36,015 bases of DNA. Source: DATKBT01 sp035546295 (GTDB lineage Bacteria > Acidobacteriota > Thermoanaerobaculia > Multivoradales > Multivoraceae). A program made the translations under genes and the position numbers. Where the stretch lies: contig DATKBT010000026.1 of NCBI GenBank assembly GCA_035546295.1, positions 1-36,015 of the forward strand, in the 5' to 3' direction. Position 1 is the stretch's first letter; each line of letters begins with the position of its first letter. The notes beneath the pieces were generated by a model, which ran no database searches, was not told where the DNA came from, and saw only the letters and a program-made list of their open reading frames with translations. This document shows positions 15,115 through 24,262 of the stretch, one piece after another.

Positions 15115-16352
15115 TGCCGCGCGGGCTCGACGGAGACCGGGCCGGCCACATCGGCACAGACGCCACCTCCACGACGCGCGATCCCGCCGGAGGAGCGGAG
15201 AGCACCGTCGCCGACGACGTGGTGCCGTTTCGGGTCGAGGTGCCGGAGGACGAGCTGGCCGATCTTCGCCGCAGGCTGCGCGCCACCCGCTGGCCGGACC
15301 CGGAGCCGGTCGACGACTGGTCGCAGGGCATGCCGCTCGCCTACCTGCAGGAGGTGTGCCGGTACTGGGCCGAGGAGTACGACTGGCGAGCCTGCGAAGA
15401 GAGCCTCAACTCGCTGCCGCAGCTCAGGACCGTGATCGAAGGCCTCGGCATCCACTTCGTGCACGTGCGTTCCCGCCATCCCGAGGCGCGCCCGCTGGTC
15501 ATCACCCACGGTTGGCCGGGCTCGATCCTCGAGTTCAGGAAGTCGATCGGACCGCTGACCGATCCCACCTCCCATGGCGGCTCGGCCGACGACGCCTTCC
15601 ACCTGGTGCTGCCCTCGCTGCCGGGCTTCGGGTTCTCGGACAAGCCGACGACGCCGGGCTGGACCCAGGAGCGCATCGCAGACGCCTGGGCTGTGCTGAT
15701 GCGCCGGCTTGGCTATCGCCGCTACTTCGCGCAGGGGGGAGATTGGGGCGCCGCGATCACGGCCGACCTCGGGGCGCGCGATCCGGAGGGCTGCGCCGGC
15801 CTGCACGTGAACATGGCGGTGGTCCGGCCCGACCCCGCGACGATGGACGATCTCACCACGGACGAGAAGCGAGCGCTCGCCGCGATGAAGCGTTACCGCG
15901 ACTGGGACTCGGGCTATTCGAAGCAGCAGAGCACCCGCCCCCAGACGGTCGGCTACGGGCTGGTCGACTCTCCCGCCGGGCAGGCGGCATGGATCCTCGA
16001 GAAGTTCTGGTCGTGGACCGATTGCGACGGTCACCCCGAGAACGTCCTGACGCGCGACGAGCTCCTCGACAACGTGATGACGTACTGGCTTCCCCGAGCC
16101 GCCGCGTCGTCGGCGCGTCTCTACTGGGAGAGCTTCGGCAAGGGCGCTGCGGAGACCGTCGAGGTGCCTGCCGGTTACACCCGCTTCCCCAAGGAGCTGT
16201 TTCACGCTTCGCGGCGTTGGATGGAGAAACGGTTCACGCAGATCGTGTACTGGAACGAGCTCGATCGGGGCGGTCACTTTGCGGCGCTGGAGCAGCCGGA
16301 GGCGTTCGTGTCGGAGCTGCGCTCTGCGTTCCGCGAGATGAGCCTCGACTGA
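15114..16352 (+). CDS. Epoxide hydrolase (EHN domain plus alpha/beta hydrolase)
   Basis: 412 residues. The N-terminal EHN domain (about 35-135) contains LRRRLRATRWP, typical of microsomal-type epoxide hydrolases. The alpha/beta hydrolase domain follows, with oxyanion motif HGWPGS (132-137), nucleophile D210 in GGDWGA and C-terminal His in GGHFAALEQPE near residue 388. Predicted to open an epoxide ring to a diol in the cytosol. It starts at ATG 15114, overlapping the trhA stop by one base, so its expression is tied to that membrane protein. The first about 34 residues are disordered and not part of the fold. The native substrate is unknown. Confidence 0.92.
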   Translation: MPRGLDGDRAGHIGTDATSTTRDPAGGAESTVADDVVPFRVEVPEDELADLRRRLRATRWPDPEPVDDWSQGMPLAYLQEVCRYWAEEYDWRACEESLNSLPQLRTVIEGLGIHFVHVRSRHPEARPLVITHGWPGSILEFRKSIGPLTDPTSHGGSADDAFHLVLPSLPGFGFSDKPTTPGWTQERIADAWAVLMRRLGYRRYFAQGGDWGAAITADLGARDPEGCAGLHVNMAVVRPDPATMDDLTTDEKRALAAMKRYRDWDSGYSKQQSTRPQTVGYGLVDSPAGQAAWILEKFWSWTDCDGHPENVLTRDELLDNVMTYWLPRAAASSARLYWESFGKGAAETVEVPAGYTRFPKELFHASRRWMEKRFTQIVYWNELDRGGHFAALEQPEAFVSELRSAFREMSLD

Positions 16353-16400
16353 TCCGGAGCCGCATCTCCGCCGTCGTGGGCGTCGCGCTCTCTCGGCTGG

Positions 16401-16406
16401 TACGCT
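16401..16406 (+). promoter_or_regulatory. Leaderless-type extended -10 box (TGGTACGCT) for the M20 peptidase gene
   Basis: TACGCT with a TGn extension ends 7 nt before the ATG at 16414. No ribosome binding site is present. It lies in the 61-nt gap after the epoxide hydrolase gene, suggesting separate transcription. Confidence 0.5.
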
Positions 16407-16413
16407 CCTGCTG

Positions 16414-17748
16414 ATGCTCCGCACCCCGACGCGGCTCCGAGCCCCGCTCCGCTGGGCGCAGCTCTCGATCCTCGCAGTGCTCCTGCCGCTCTCGGGGGCG
16501 GCGGCGAGCGAGCTCGACGAGCCCGAACGCCGCATCGTCGGGGCGGTCGAGGCCGAGATCTCGCGCGCGCTCGCGCTGCTCGAGCGCACCGTCGACGTCA
16601 ACTCGGGGACGATGAACTTCGCCGGGGTGCGCGAGGTGGGCCGGATGTTCGCCGCCGAGCTCGAGGAGCTCGGCTTCGAGACCCGCTGGGTCGAAGGCGA
16701 GGCCTTCCAGCGCGCCGGCCATTTGGTCGCCGAGCGTTCCGCGAACGGGCCGCGGGTGCTGCTGATCGGGCACCTCGACACCGTCTTCGAACCGCAGAGC
16801 CCGTTCCAGCGCTACGAGAGGATCTCGGCCGACGCCGCCAAGGGGCCGGGCACGACCGACATGAAGGGCGGCAACGTGGTGATGGTCCACGCCCTGCGCG
16901 CGCTGCGCGCCGCCGGCGCCCTCGACGCGCTCGACCTGCGGATCGTGCTGACCGGCGACGAGGAGAAGTCGGGCAGGCCCCTGAGCCTGGCCCGGCAAGC
17001 GCTGCGCGACGCCGCGCAGGGCGCGTCGGCGGCGCTCGGCTTCGAAGACGGGGATGGCGACCCGCGCACCGCCGTGATCTCGCGCCGCGGCTCCACCGAC
17101 TGGATGGTGACGGCGACCGGCACTCCGGCGCACTCGTCGCAGATCTTCCAGCCCGCCTACGGCGCCGGCGCGGTGTTCGAGCTCGCGCGCATCCTCCACG
17201 GCTTCTACCAGGAGCTGGGCAGCGAGGAGCTGCTCACGTTCAACCCGGGGCTGGTGCTCGGCGGCACCACGGTCGAGCTCGACCGCGAGCAGGCGCGCGG
17301 CGAAGCGTTCGGCAAGAACAACGTGATCGCAGAGCGGGCGGTGGCGACCGGAGACCTGCGGGCGATCTCACCCGAGCAGCTCGAGCGGGCGCGCGCCGCC
17401 ATGCGCGAGATCGTCGCTCGGCATCTCCCGGGCACCACGGCCGAGATCGAGCTGGGAGACGGCTACCCGCCGATGGCTCCCTCCGAAGGAAACCGCGAGC
17501 TGCTCGCGATGCTCGACGAGATCTCGCGCGCCCTCGGCGCCGGCGAGGTCCGCGCGGTCGACCCGCGCAACGCCGGCGCCGCCGACGTCTCGTTCGTCGC
17601 CGATCTGGTGCCGCGGGCCATCGACGGGCTGGGCCTGATGGGCTCGGGCGGGCACACGGTCGAGGAGACCGCAGACCTGCGCACGCTGCCGACGCAGACG
17701 CAGCGTGCGGCCTTGCTGCTCCACCGCATCGCGCAGCGGTTCGACTGA
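16414..17748 (+). CDS. Secreted M20-family metallopeptidase (carboxypeptidase G2-like)
   Basis: 444 residues. A signal peptide (about 1-32, cleavage near ASA or AAAS) directs export. Zinc ligands and catalytic residues follow the M20 order: H120 and D122 in GHLDT, D149 in GTTDMKGG, E183/E184 in TGDEEKSG, and a late His in GSGGHTVEE near 411. The lid domain (about 225-340) includes GTPAHSS. Closest in pattern to glutamate carboxypeptidase (G2) proteins, which release C-terminal glutamate or hydrolyse related amides. It is a paralogue of the frameshifted M20 gene at 27509-28955. Convergent with the VWA genes. Confidence 0.88.
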   Translation: MLRTPTRLRAPLRWAQLSILAVLLPLSGAAASELDEPERRIVGAVEAEISRALALLERTVDVNSGTMNFAGVREVGRMFAAELEELGFETRWVEGEAFQRAGHLVAERSANGPRVLLIGHLDTVFEPQSPFQRYERISADAAKGPGTTDMKGGNVVMVHALRALRAAGALDALDLRIVLTGDEEKSGRPLSLARQALRDAAQGASAALGFEDGDGDPRTAVISRRGSTDWMVTATGTPAHSSQIFQPAYGAGAVFELARILHGFYQELGSEELLTFNPGLVLGGTTVELDREQARGEAFGKNNVIAERAVATGDLRAISPEQLERARAAMREIVARHLPGTTAEIELGDGYPPMAPSEGNRELLAMLDEISRALGAGEVRAVDPRNAGAADVSFVADLVPRAIDGLGLMGSGGHTVEETADLRTLPTQTQRAALLLHRIAQRFD

Positions 17749-17790
17749 GGCGACTCTGCCGCGATCAGAGGCGCGCCGCCCGGTGCGATC

Positions 17791-20700
17791 TCAGCGTTGA
17801 CCGACCGCGAAGCGGACCTCGAGCTTGCGCGCACGCTCGCCCAGGATCTCGACTTCGATCGAGTCGAGCTCCTTGTCGCTGAGCGCGCCCTCGGTGGTGA
17901 ATGCGAGCACGTACTGGCTGCGCAGCTCGCGACCGATGCTGGCGTAGGCCTCGCCGATCTTGTCCATCGAGTCGACGTAGAAGACCCGCCCGCCGCTGTC
18001 CTCGGCCAGGGTCTCGAGGTCGGTCTTTCGAAATGCCGGCCGCTCGTCGTCCATCCCCGCCATCGCGACGAAGTAGACGGGGACGCTGCCGGAGGACACC
18101 GTCTGCCAGGTCTTGCGATAGCTGAACCGGCTGTGGACGTCGTCGCCGTCGGTGAGCAGCACCACCGCCTTGCGCCCCAACCCGGGCTGGAAGTGGAGGA
18201 GCGAGAACAGGATCGCGTCGTAGATCGCGGTGCCGCCGGAGGCCTCGAGGTGGCGCAGGCTGGCGACCAGCTCGAGCACCTCGCCGGTGGTGTCGTGCAC
18301 GAGCTGGGGCCGATCGTCGAAGTCGACGACGAACGCCTGATCGATCGGCTTGAGTAGCTCGGTCAGGAAGCGCGCCGCCGCCCGCCGGGTGTCCTCCATC
18401 AGCACGTACATGCTCTCCGACGAGTCGACGGCGAGCGCGAGCGACAGCGGGACGTCGTCGGCGACCGAGAAGCGGTCGAGGCTCACCTCCTGCTTGCCGA
18501 GACGAATCCGAAAGTCCTCTCCATCGAGGCCCCGGACGGGGTTTCCGTCCCTGTCGGTGACCACCGCGTAGACCTCGACCAGGTTGACGTCGATCCGCTC
18601 GCTGGTGGTCGCCGACGAGCCCAGCATCCAGACGTCCTCGAGGAAGCTGCCGTCGGACAGCCAGGCGACCGCGCGCACGTAGTCGGCGTCGGCCCGCGCC
18701 GGGCCCGGGACCCTCGTGGCGAAGGGCGGACGCGTCATGGTCACCGCCAGGGTCTCGTTGCGGTAGAGCTCGACACGGTCGAGCTCGGCGTCCGGCGGCA
18801 GCAACAGCTCGGCGACCACGTCGACGGCGTCGCCGCGCCCCACCGGCTGCGCCTTGGTGAGGGTGATCCCCTCCCGCACCCGCGCCGGGTTGATCTCGAG
18901 CAGGTCCTCGCCGAGCACGAAGTCCCCCGCGGAGTAGGCGACCGCGCGCAGCCAATGGGGAGCGGCCTCCGGGCCGAGATCGATCGACGCCTCGTACGGC
19001 CGGCGGCGGTCCTCGGCGACCTGCCGGCCGTCGAGCTCGAAGACGACGCGATCGACCGCCTCCAGCGTCAGCAGGATCCGGAAGGTCTTCTCGCCCACGA
19101 GCGGGCTGTCGCGCGGCGGCACGATCTTGAACGGCGCATCGGTCCGGCGGCGCAGGCGTTGCCGCGGCTCTCCGGGGAGCGCGTAGGCGGTCGCGCGCTC
19201 GCGGACGTCTGCGCGCACCGCCGGCGACTCGAGTCTTTCGACCGGCGGCGGGATGCCGGCGACCTCGACGGTGTCCTCGGTCTCGTCCGCGACACTGACC
19301 TCGGCGGGCTCGGCGCGCGCCGCGCCCCAGGCGCCGGTGCGCAGGTCCTCGGCGACCACCACGATCTCCTGGAGGTCGTCGGGAGTCTCGACGGACGAGC
19401 GGAGCACCCAGCGCGGGCCGCGCAGCTCGAGTCCCGAGCCGGTGTGCTGGTCGAGCTGAGGATCCTGGTCCAGCCGCTGCGAGACGACGGTGACGCGCAG
19501 CCAGTCGGAGGTGCCGTGCGCCGTGCCGGCGCTGCTGTGCGCCGTGCCGGCGCTGCTGTGCGCCGTGCCGACGCCGGGATCCGCGTCGAGGCTGGCCAGC
19601 TCGACCGCCGCCTCGACGGTGGCGCTGCTGGAGAGCTCGCCGACCAGCACGCTCTCGACCCGGATCGAGCCCGACTCGTCGTCCTCGATCAGCCGGCGGG
19701 CGCGCACCAGCGAGAGCGCGGCCGGGGGCACCGCGGTCGCCCAGCGCGGGGAGCGCAGGCTCCCCGGAGCGTCGGCCGAACGCAGGTCGACGGGGTAGGG
19801 CTCGGCGTCGCGCAGCGGCGTACGGTAGCGGGCGGCGAGCGCCGATCCCATCGCCGCCACCGCACGCTCCAGCGCAGCGGCCGACTCGATCACCCAGCCT
19901 CCGGTCGCCTCCACCAGCTCGGGAGCGAGGTCGCCGCCTGGAAGCAGCTCGGCGCGATCCGCGTCCTCCGTCGCCGGGGGGCGCAGCGCACCGACCCGCC
20001 AACCCATCGCGGCCAGAGTGCGCGCGAAGCGCCGCTCCCGCTCGAGATCCGCGCGCAGGCGGCGTTCGAGCTCGGCGCCCCCGGGGCGCTGCCGATAGAA
20101 GACCGTGGGGTCGAGGTCGAGAGCGTCGCGGATCAGCAGCAGGAGCCGGGGGCGGGCGGTCGCCGCGGTCCAGCTCACCGGCTCACCCCCCGCGGCGAGG
20201 TCCTCGCGGATGCGGTCCTCGACCGCGCCGAGGATCCAGTCCTCGGCGGCGTTCTGCTGCCACTCGAGCAGCTCCTGCTCCTCGTACCAGATCTCGAGGA
20301 TGTCGCGGGCGTCCGGCGCCTCCTGGCCGAGGAGCGACCGCCGGGCCTCGATCAGGGCGCCGGCCTCCTCGGCCTCTTCGGCGAGCTCGTCGAGCTGGAG
20401 GCGGAGCTGGGCCGCGTCGCGCGTCGGGGCTCCGAGCTGGCGGGGCGCGGCCTGGCCGATCGCCACCTGCACGTCGCCGAGGCCGACCAGCCGGTCGGCG
20501 GCGTCGTCCAGCCACTGCGCGGTCGTCCGCGTCCCGGCCTCGGTCGAGAACGGCAGGTCGGCGTAGATCAGGATCCGCCACGGGGTGCGCTGCGGATCGA
20601 AGAAGGCGGTCGCCAGGAGCTGCCGGAGCTGACCTTGCTCGAGCACCTCGATCGCCGGGATGCCCGAGGTCGCGGCGCCCGGCTCGGGCACCGCCCACAG

Positions 20701-20928
20701 CGTGCGATCGATCGGCGCTCGCTCGGTTGCGGTCGCCGCGGCCGGGGTGCTCGAGGGCGAGGTGACCGGCGGTGGCGATGATTCCGGCGTCTGGGTGGGC
20801 GCGAGGGACTCGAGGCGCGACGATCCGATCGCCGGCCATCCCGACGCCAGCAATCCCGACGCCAGGAAGAGCGCCACGCCGCGCCTGCGGTCTCGCCCGC
20901 CTGCGAGGATTCGGAGTCGGATGCTCAC
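17791..20928 (-). CDS. VWFA-related domain protein, second of a tandem pair
   Basis: 1045 residues from GTG 20928, which overlaps the upstream gene stop as GTGA. A hydrophobic segment (about 16-30) may be a signal or anchor. A long N-terminal region contains an acidic helical stretch (about 150-230). Two beta-sandwich-like segments follow (about 560-760), and a C-terminal VWA domain begins near residue 825. The metal site DxSxS is AVDSSES (about 835) and LLTDGDD is the later acidic loop. The pattern NLVEVYAVVTDRDGNPVRGLDGEDFRI before the VWA fold marks the VWFA-related family that is expanded in Acidobacteriota. Function unknown; probably envelope-associated and adhesive. Confidence 0.82.
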   Translation of the reverse strand: MSIRLRILAGGRDRRRGVALFLASGLLASGWPAIGSSRLESLAPTQTPESSPPPVTSPSSTPAAATATERAPIDRTLWAVPEPGAATSGIPAIEVLEQGQLRQLLATAFFDPQRTPWRILIYADLPFSTEAGTRTTAQWLDDAADRLVGLGDVQVAIGQAAPRQLGAPTRDAAQLRLQLDELAEEAEEAGALIEARRSLLGQEAPDARDILEIWYEEQELLEWQQNAAEDWILGAVEDRIREDLAAGGEPVSWTAATARPRLLLLIRDALDLDPTVFYRQRPGGAELERRLRADLERERRFARTLAAMGWRVGALRPPATEDADRAELLPGGDLAPELVEATGGWVIESAAALERAVAAMGSALAARYRTPLRDAEPYPVDLRSADAPGSLRSPRWATAVPPAALSLVRARRLIEDDESGSIRVESVLVGELSSSATVEAAVELASLDADPGVGTAHSSAGTAHSSAGTAHGTSDWLRVTVVSQRLDQDPQLDQHTGSGLELRGPRWVLRSSVETPDDLQEIVVVAEDLRTGAWGAARAEPAEVSVADETEDTVEVAGIPPPVERLESPAVRADVRERATAYALPGEPRQRLRRRTDAPFKIVPPRDSPLVGEKTFRILLTLEAVDRVVFELDGRQVAEDRRRPYEASIDLGPEAAPHWLRAVAYSAGDFVLGEDLLEINPARVREGITLTKAQPVGRGDAVDVVAELLLPPDAELDRVELYRNETLAVTMTRPPFATRVPGPARADADYVRAVAWLSDGSFLEDVWMLGSSATTSERIDVNLVEVYAVVTDRDGNPVRGLDGEDFRIRLGKQEVSLDRFSVADDVPLSLALAVDSSESMYVLMEDTRRAAARFLTELLKPIDQAFVVDFDDRPQLVHDTTGEVLELVASLRHLEASGGTAIYDAILFSLLHFQPGLGRKAVVLLTDGDDVHSRFSYRKTWQTVSSGSVPVYFVAMAGMDDERPAFRKTDLETLAEDSGGRVFYVDSMDKIGEAYASIGRELRSQYVLAFTTEGALSDKELDSIEVEILGERARKLEVRFAVGQR
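19516..19570 (-). repeat. 21-bp tandem repeat inside the second VWA gene
   Basis: Two full 21-bp units and a partial third, encoding a repeated GTAHSSA on the minus strand. They lie in a linker between predicted domains and preserve the reading frame. Confidence 0.85.
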
Positions 20929-23900
20929 GGCCAGTCGGTCTCGCGGCCCTCGACCGTGCGGGCGGTGACCCCCCGCCGGTCGATCTTCACCTCGACCGGT
21001 CGCCACAGCGGACCCCCCGGCTCGAGCTCGGGGTAGTAGGTGATCAGATAGTGGCTGCGCAGCTCCTCGGCGATCGAGCCGAAGATCTCGTCGAGCTGCT
21101 GCTCGGTGTTGCGGGTGCGCTCGGCCGGCACGAAGTAGACGCGCCCGCCGCCGGCGCGAGCCAGCCGGTCGAGCCTCGAGACGAAGGCGCGGCTGTCGAG
21201 CGACCGGCCGTCGGTGCGAGCGGCCTCGGTGTTCATCAGGATCAGGTAGATCGGAACGCGGGCGCGGCGGGCGAGGGCGAGCGATCGCTGAAAGGAGTTC
21301 CCCTCGTCCTCGTCGTCGCCGTCGTAGAAGACGATCAGGGCCCGGCGGCCGGCGACGCTCTCGATCTGCTCGAGGGCCATCTCGAGCGCGCCCCAGACTG
21401 CTGTGGAGCCGTGAGGCTCGAGCGAGCGGATGCCGTCGCGGATCCGCTGCAGGTTGTCGGTGAGCGGAGCGATCAGCCGGGGCTGGGAGCCGAAGCCGAT
21501 GAGAAAGGCGCGGTCGCGCGCTCGCACCAGTGAGTCGGCGAAGCGCTCCGCGGCGTGTCGCACGGCCGGCATCTTGACGAACAGCGAGCTCGAGCTGTCG
21601 ATCGCCAGTCCGACCGTGATCGGCAGGTCGCCGGCCACTTCGAAGAACTCGATCTCCTGCTGCGCACCGTCCTCGTACACCTGGAAGTCGTCTCGATCGA
21701 GCCCCAGCACCGGCTTGCCGGTGCGGTCGATGGCGACCACGTAGAGATCGACCAGATCGACGCCGATCTGCTCACCGAAGCCCTTCTGCGTCATCACCAC
21801 GACGTCCTCGGCGATTCGGCCGTCGCCGAGCTCCGCCTCGGCGCGCAGGAAACCCTCGGGATCGCCGATCGGCAGCGTCAGCTCCCGCCGCCAGGGTGGA
21901 TCGACCAGGGTCGCGAGCTCGAGATCCTTCCAGTAGAACGTGAGGCGTCGGAGCTGCGAGCCGATGGGGACCTTGACCTCGGCCTCGACCTCGGTCGGAC
22001 CCGCCGGCCGCGAGCCCGACTGCGGCTCGATCACGCGCACCCAGAAGCTGGTCGGCGGCTCGTTGATCACCAGGCGATCGCGATCGATCTCGTTGCCGGC
22101 GGCGTCGTAGGCGACCGCCACCAGCTGCTGCGTACGGCCGCTGTCGCCGAGGTCGATGCGGGCCTCGAAGGGCCGCCGGTTGCGGCGCGCCACGCGCTCG
22201 CCGTTGAGCAGGAAGTGCACGCGCTCGACCGGGTCGGCGGCTTCGGTGCGGAAGGTCACGCGACCGCGCAGATCGAGCGCCGTCGACTCGGGTGCGAGCA
22301 GGCGGAAAGACTCCTCGCGGGCGCGCGCCCGCGCCACCGCGTCGCTGGTGGGCACCGGCTCGGCCTCCGCGACCTCGGGGAAGGCGATTCCTCGCGCCCC
22401 GCTCTCGAGGTCCTCGACCAGCACCACCGAGCGCGCGGCGCCGGAGGGAAGGAAGAGCTGTTGCGCGTGGCGCAGCGTCGAGCCTTCGCGCTCCACTCCG
22501 TCGGGGTGGATCTCGCCGAAGTGAGTCACCACCTCGCCGTCGAGGGACTCGAAAGCGTGGGTGATGCGCACGCTGCCGGAAGGTCCGTCGAGGCTGGCGA
22601 GCGCGTCGAGCGGCAGCGAGGTCTCGATGGTGGCCGAGCTCTGGCCGGCGACCGGCGCGCCGAGATCGAGACGCGCCGAGACCTCGATCGTGTCTGCTCC
22701 GCCTTCGAGGTCCTCGAGCTCGCCGGCGAGCGCGAGACGCGCCAGCGCCGCCGACACCGCGTGAGGATGACCGCCCGGCGGCGAGCGGGGAGCGCGCAGC
22801 CGCTCACCGGCATCGAGGCGGACGCTGAGCTCCGGCGACTCGGACGCCTCCGACGTCTCGGAGGCTGCCGAGCGCTCTCCTGCGCCGGGCCCGGCGGCGA
22901 CAGCGATGACGAGCTGATGGCCGGCCGCTTCGAGAACGCCGCCTAGGTCGGCGAGACGCTCGACGGTCACGCCACCGGTCGTCCTCGCCAGCTCCCGCCA
23001 GGGGATCGGATCGTTTACGACCAGCCGGTCGGGCTCGGATTCCTCCTCGCTCTCACCATCCGCCCGGTCGCGGGCGCCGAGGCGCAGGCGAAAGCCGACC
23101 GGGGTCTGCTCGCTCGGCCTGTAGTCGAGCCGGGTGGTCACGTCGCTCTTCGCCGGCAGGATCGGGTGAATCGACCAGCCGAACGCGTTGGCGACGTTAC
23201 CCAGCTCCTCCACCGACGGCGCGAGCGCGGCCAGCGATGCGGTGTCGGCGGCGCTCAGGCGCGTGGTGTGGTGGGCGAGGGGATCGAGCAGCAGGCCCTC
23301 GCTGAACGCGAAGAGCAGCCGTGGCCCGATGGAGGGGTCGCCGTGCGTGGCGAGCCAATGCACGAGCTGGTCGTGCTGACGACGCAGCATCAGGAGCTCC
23401 TCGCGCGCCGCCTCGGCGGCCAGCTCGAAGGCGCGCCCGGGATCGGCGCGCACGGCGATCTCGAGCTGCCGGCGCCGATCTTCGATCGCATCCCCTTCGA
23501 TGTCGGCGACGACGACTCGGTCGAGGCTCTGGCGGACCCTCTCGGGATCGGCGGTCGGCGGCAGCAGCGTGCGGATCTGCGGGTCGACGACGGCGATCTC
23601 GATCGGTCCGAGGGCGACCAGATCCTCGACCAGCTCGGCGAGCGCGGCAGCGACGCCGCGCACGCCCCCCGGGCGCGACAGCGAGAAGTCGAAGAGCAGC
23701 GTCGTCGCCGGCAGCGGGTCGAGCTCGGTGCGCGGCGTCGCCGAGAGCACGGGAATCGGTGTCCCGGCGACCGAGACCTCGAGCCGGTCGGCGCCGAGCC
23801 CGTCGACCATCTGAGGGCCGGCTTCAACCACCCAGGCCGGGATGCGTACGGCCTCGTCATCGACGGTGGCCACCGCGCCCGCCACGGCGGCGACCGCCGC

Positions 23901-23957
23901 CAGGAGCAGCGTGGGTGCGAGCGTGCGGGTGAGGATGGGGGAGGGTGCCCGGTGCAT
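20925..23957 (-). CDS. VWFA-related domain protein, first of a tandem pair
   Basis: 1010 residues. A signal peptide (about 1-32) is followed by a mixed region (about 35-560), an Ig-like segment with VHFLLNGERVARRNRRPFEA (about 580-620), a second sandwich-like segment and a C-terminal VWA domain. The metal site is AIDSSSS near 785. LVDLYVVAIDRTGKPVLGL followed by DRDDFQVYEDG marks the VWFA-related family. Its layout matches the downstream gene, so the two are old paralogues. They overlap by 4 nt and must be cotranslated. The ATG start has no good ribosome site. A TAGCAT hexamer lies about 55 nt upstream (24012-24017, minus). Role unknown; likely a surface or periplasmic protein. Confidence 0.85.
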   Translation of the reverse strand: MHRAPSPILTRTLAPTLLLAAVAAVAGAVATVDDEAVRIPAWVVEAGPQMVDGLGADRLEVSVAGTPIPVLSATPRTELDPLPATTLLFDFSLSRPGGVRGVAAALAELVEDLVALGPIEIAVVDPQIRTLLPPTADPERVRQSLDRVVVADIEGDAIEDRRRQLEIAVRADPGRAFELAAEAAREELLMLRRQHDQLVHWLATHGDPSIGPRLLFAFSEGLLLDPLAHHTTRLSAADTASLAALAPSVEELGNVANAFGWSIHPILPAKSDVTTRLDYRPSEQTPVGFRLRLGARDRADGESEEESEPDRLVVNDPIPWRELARTTGGVTVERLADLGGVLEAAGHQLVIAVAAGPGAGERSAASETSEASESPELSVRLDAGERLRAPRSPPGGHPHAVSAALARLALAGELEDLEGGADTIEVSARLDLGAPVAGQSSATIETSLPLDALASLDGPSGSVRITHAFESLDGEVVTHFGEIHPDGVEREGSTLRHAQQLFLPSGAARSVVLVEDLESGARGIAFPEVAEAEPVPTSDAVARARAREESFRLLAPESTALDLRGRVTFRTEAADPVERVHFLLNGERVARRNRRPFEARIDLGDSGRTQQLVAVAYDAAGNEIDRDRLVINEPPTSFWVRVIEPQSGSRPAGPTEVEAEVKVPIGSQLRRLTFYWKDLELATLVDPPWRRELTLPIGDPEGFLRAEAELGDGRIAEDVVVMTQKGFGEQIGVDLVDLYVVAIDRTGKPVLGLDRDDFQVYEDGAQQEIEFFEVAGDLPITVGLAIDSSSSLFVKMPAVRHAAERFADSLVRARDRAFLIGFGSQPRLIAPLTDNLQRIRDGIRSLEPHGSTAVWGALEMALEQIESVAGRRALIVFYDGDDEDEGNSFQRSLALARRARVPIYLILMNTEAARTDGRSLDSRAFVSRLDRLARAGGGRVYFVPAERTRNTEQQLDEIFGSIAEELRSHYLITYYPELEPGGPLWRPVEVKIDRRGVTARTVEGRETDWP

Positions 23958-24262
23958 GGCGGGGCCGTGGTTCTTCCGTCAGGCGCGCGGCGTACGGGAA
24001 CGCAGCCTTCAATGCTATTCGAGGCTCCGAGATTCCCGCGGAGGCTCGTGCGTGGTTTCACCGCGCGGTGGAATCGTCTCCTCTGCAGCGTTCCCGCATG
24101 CCCCAGAGAGCCGCCAGGTGGGGGCCGAGACGCCTCTCCCCGCCGGGCTGCGTCGACTCCAGGAGGAAACCCCCGAGCGCTCCTCTGGCCCCCACTCGGG
24201 GCGCGCACGGGCGGTTTCGACGCCGTCCGCCGCGCTCCCGCTCGAAGATCGCGGTCGCCCGC
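23958..24262. other. Intergenic region with candidate -10 box for the VWA operon
   Basis: This 305-nt gap has no supported gene. On the minus strand TAGCAT at 24012-24017 is a candidate -10 for the VWA pair. At its right edge, GCCCGCT and AGCGGGC (24257-24271) form a palindrome around the ompA-like stop codon, possibly a weak terminator. Confidence 0.4.
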
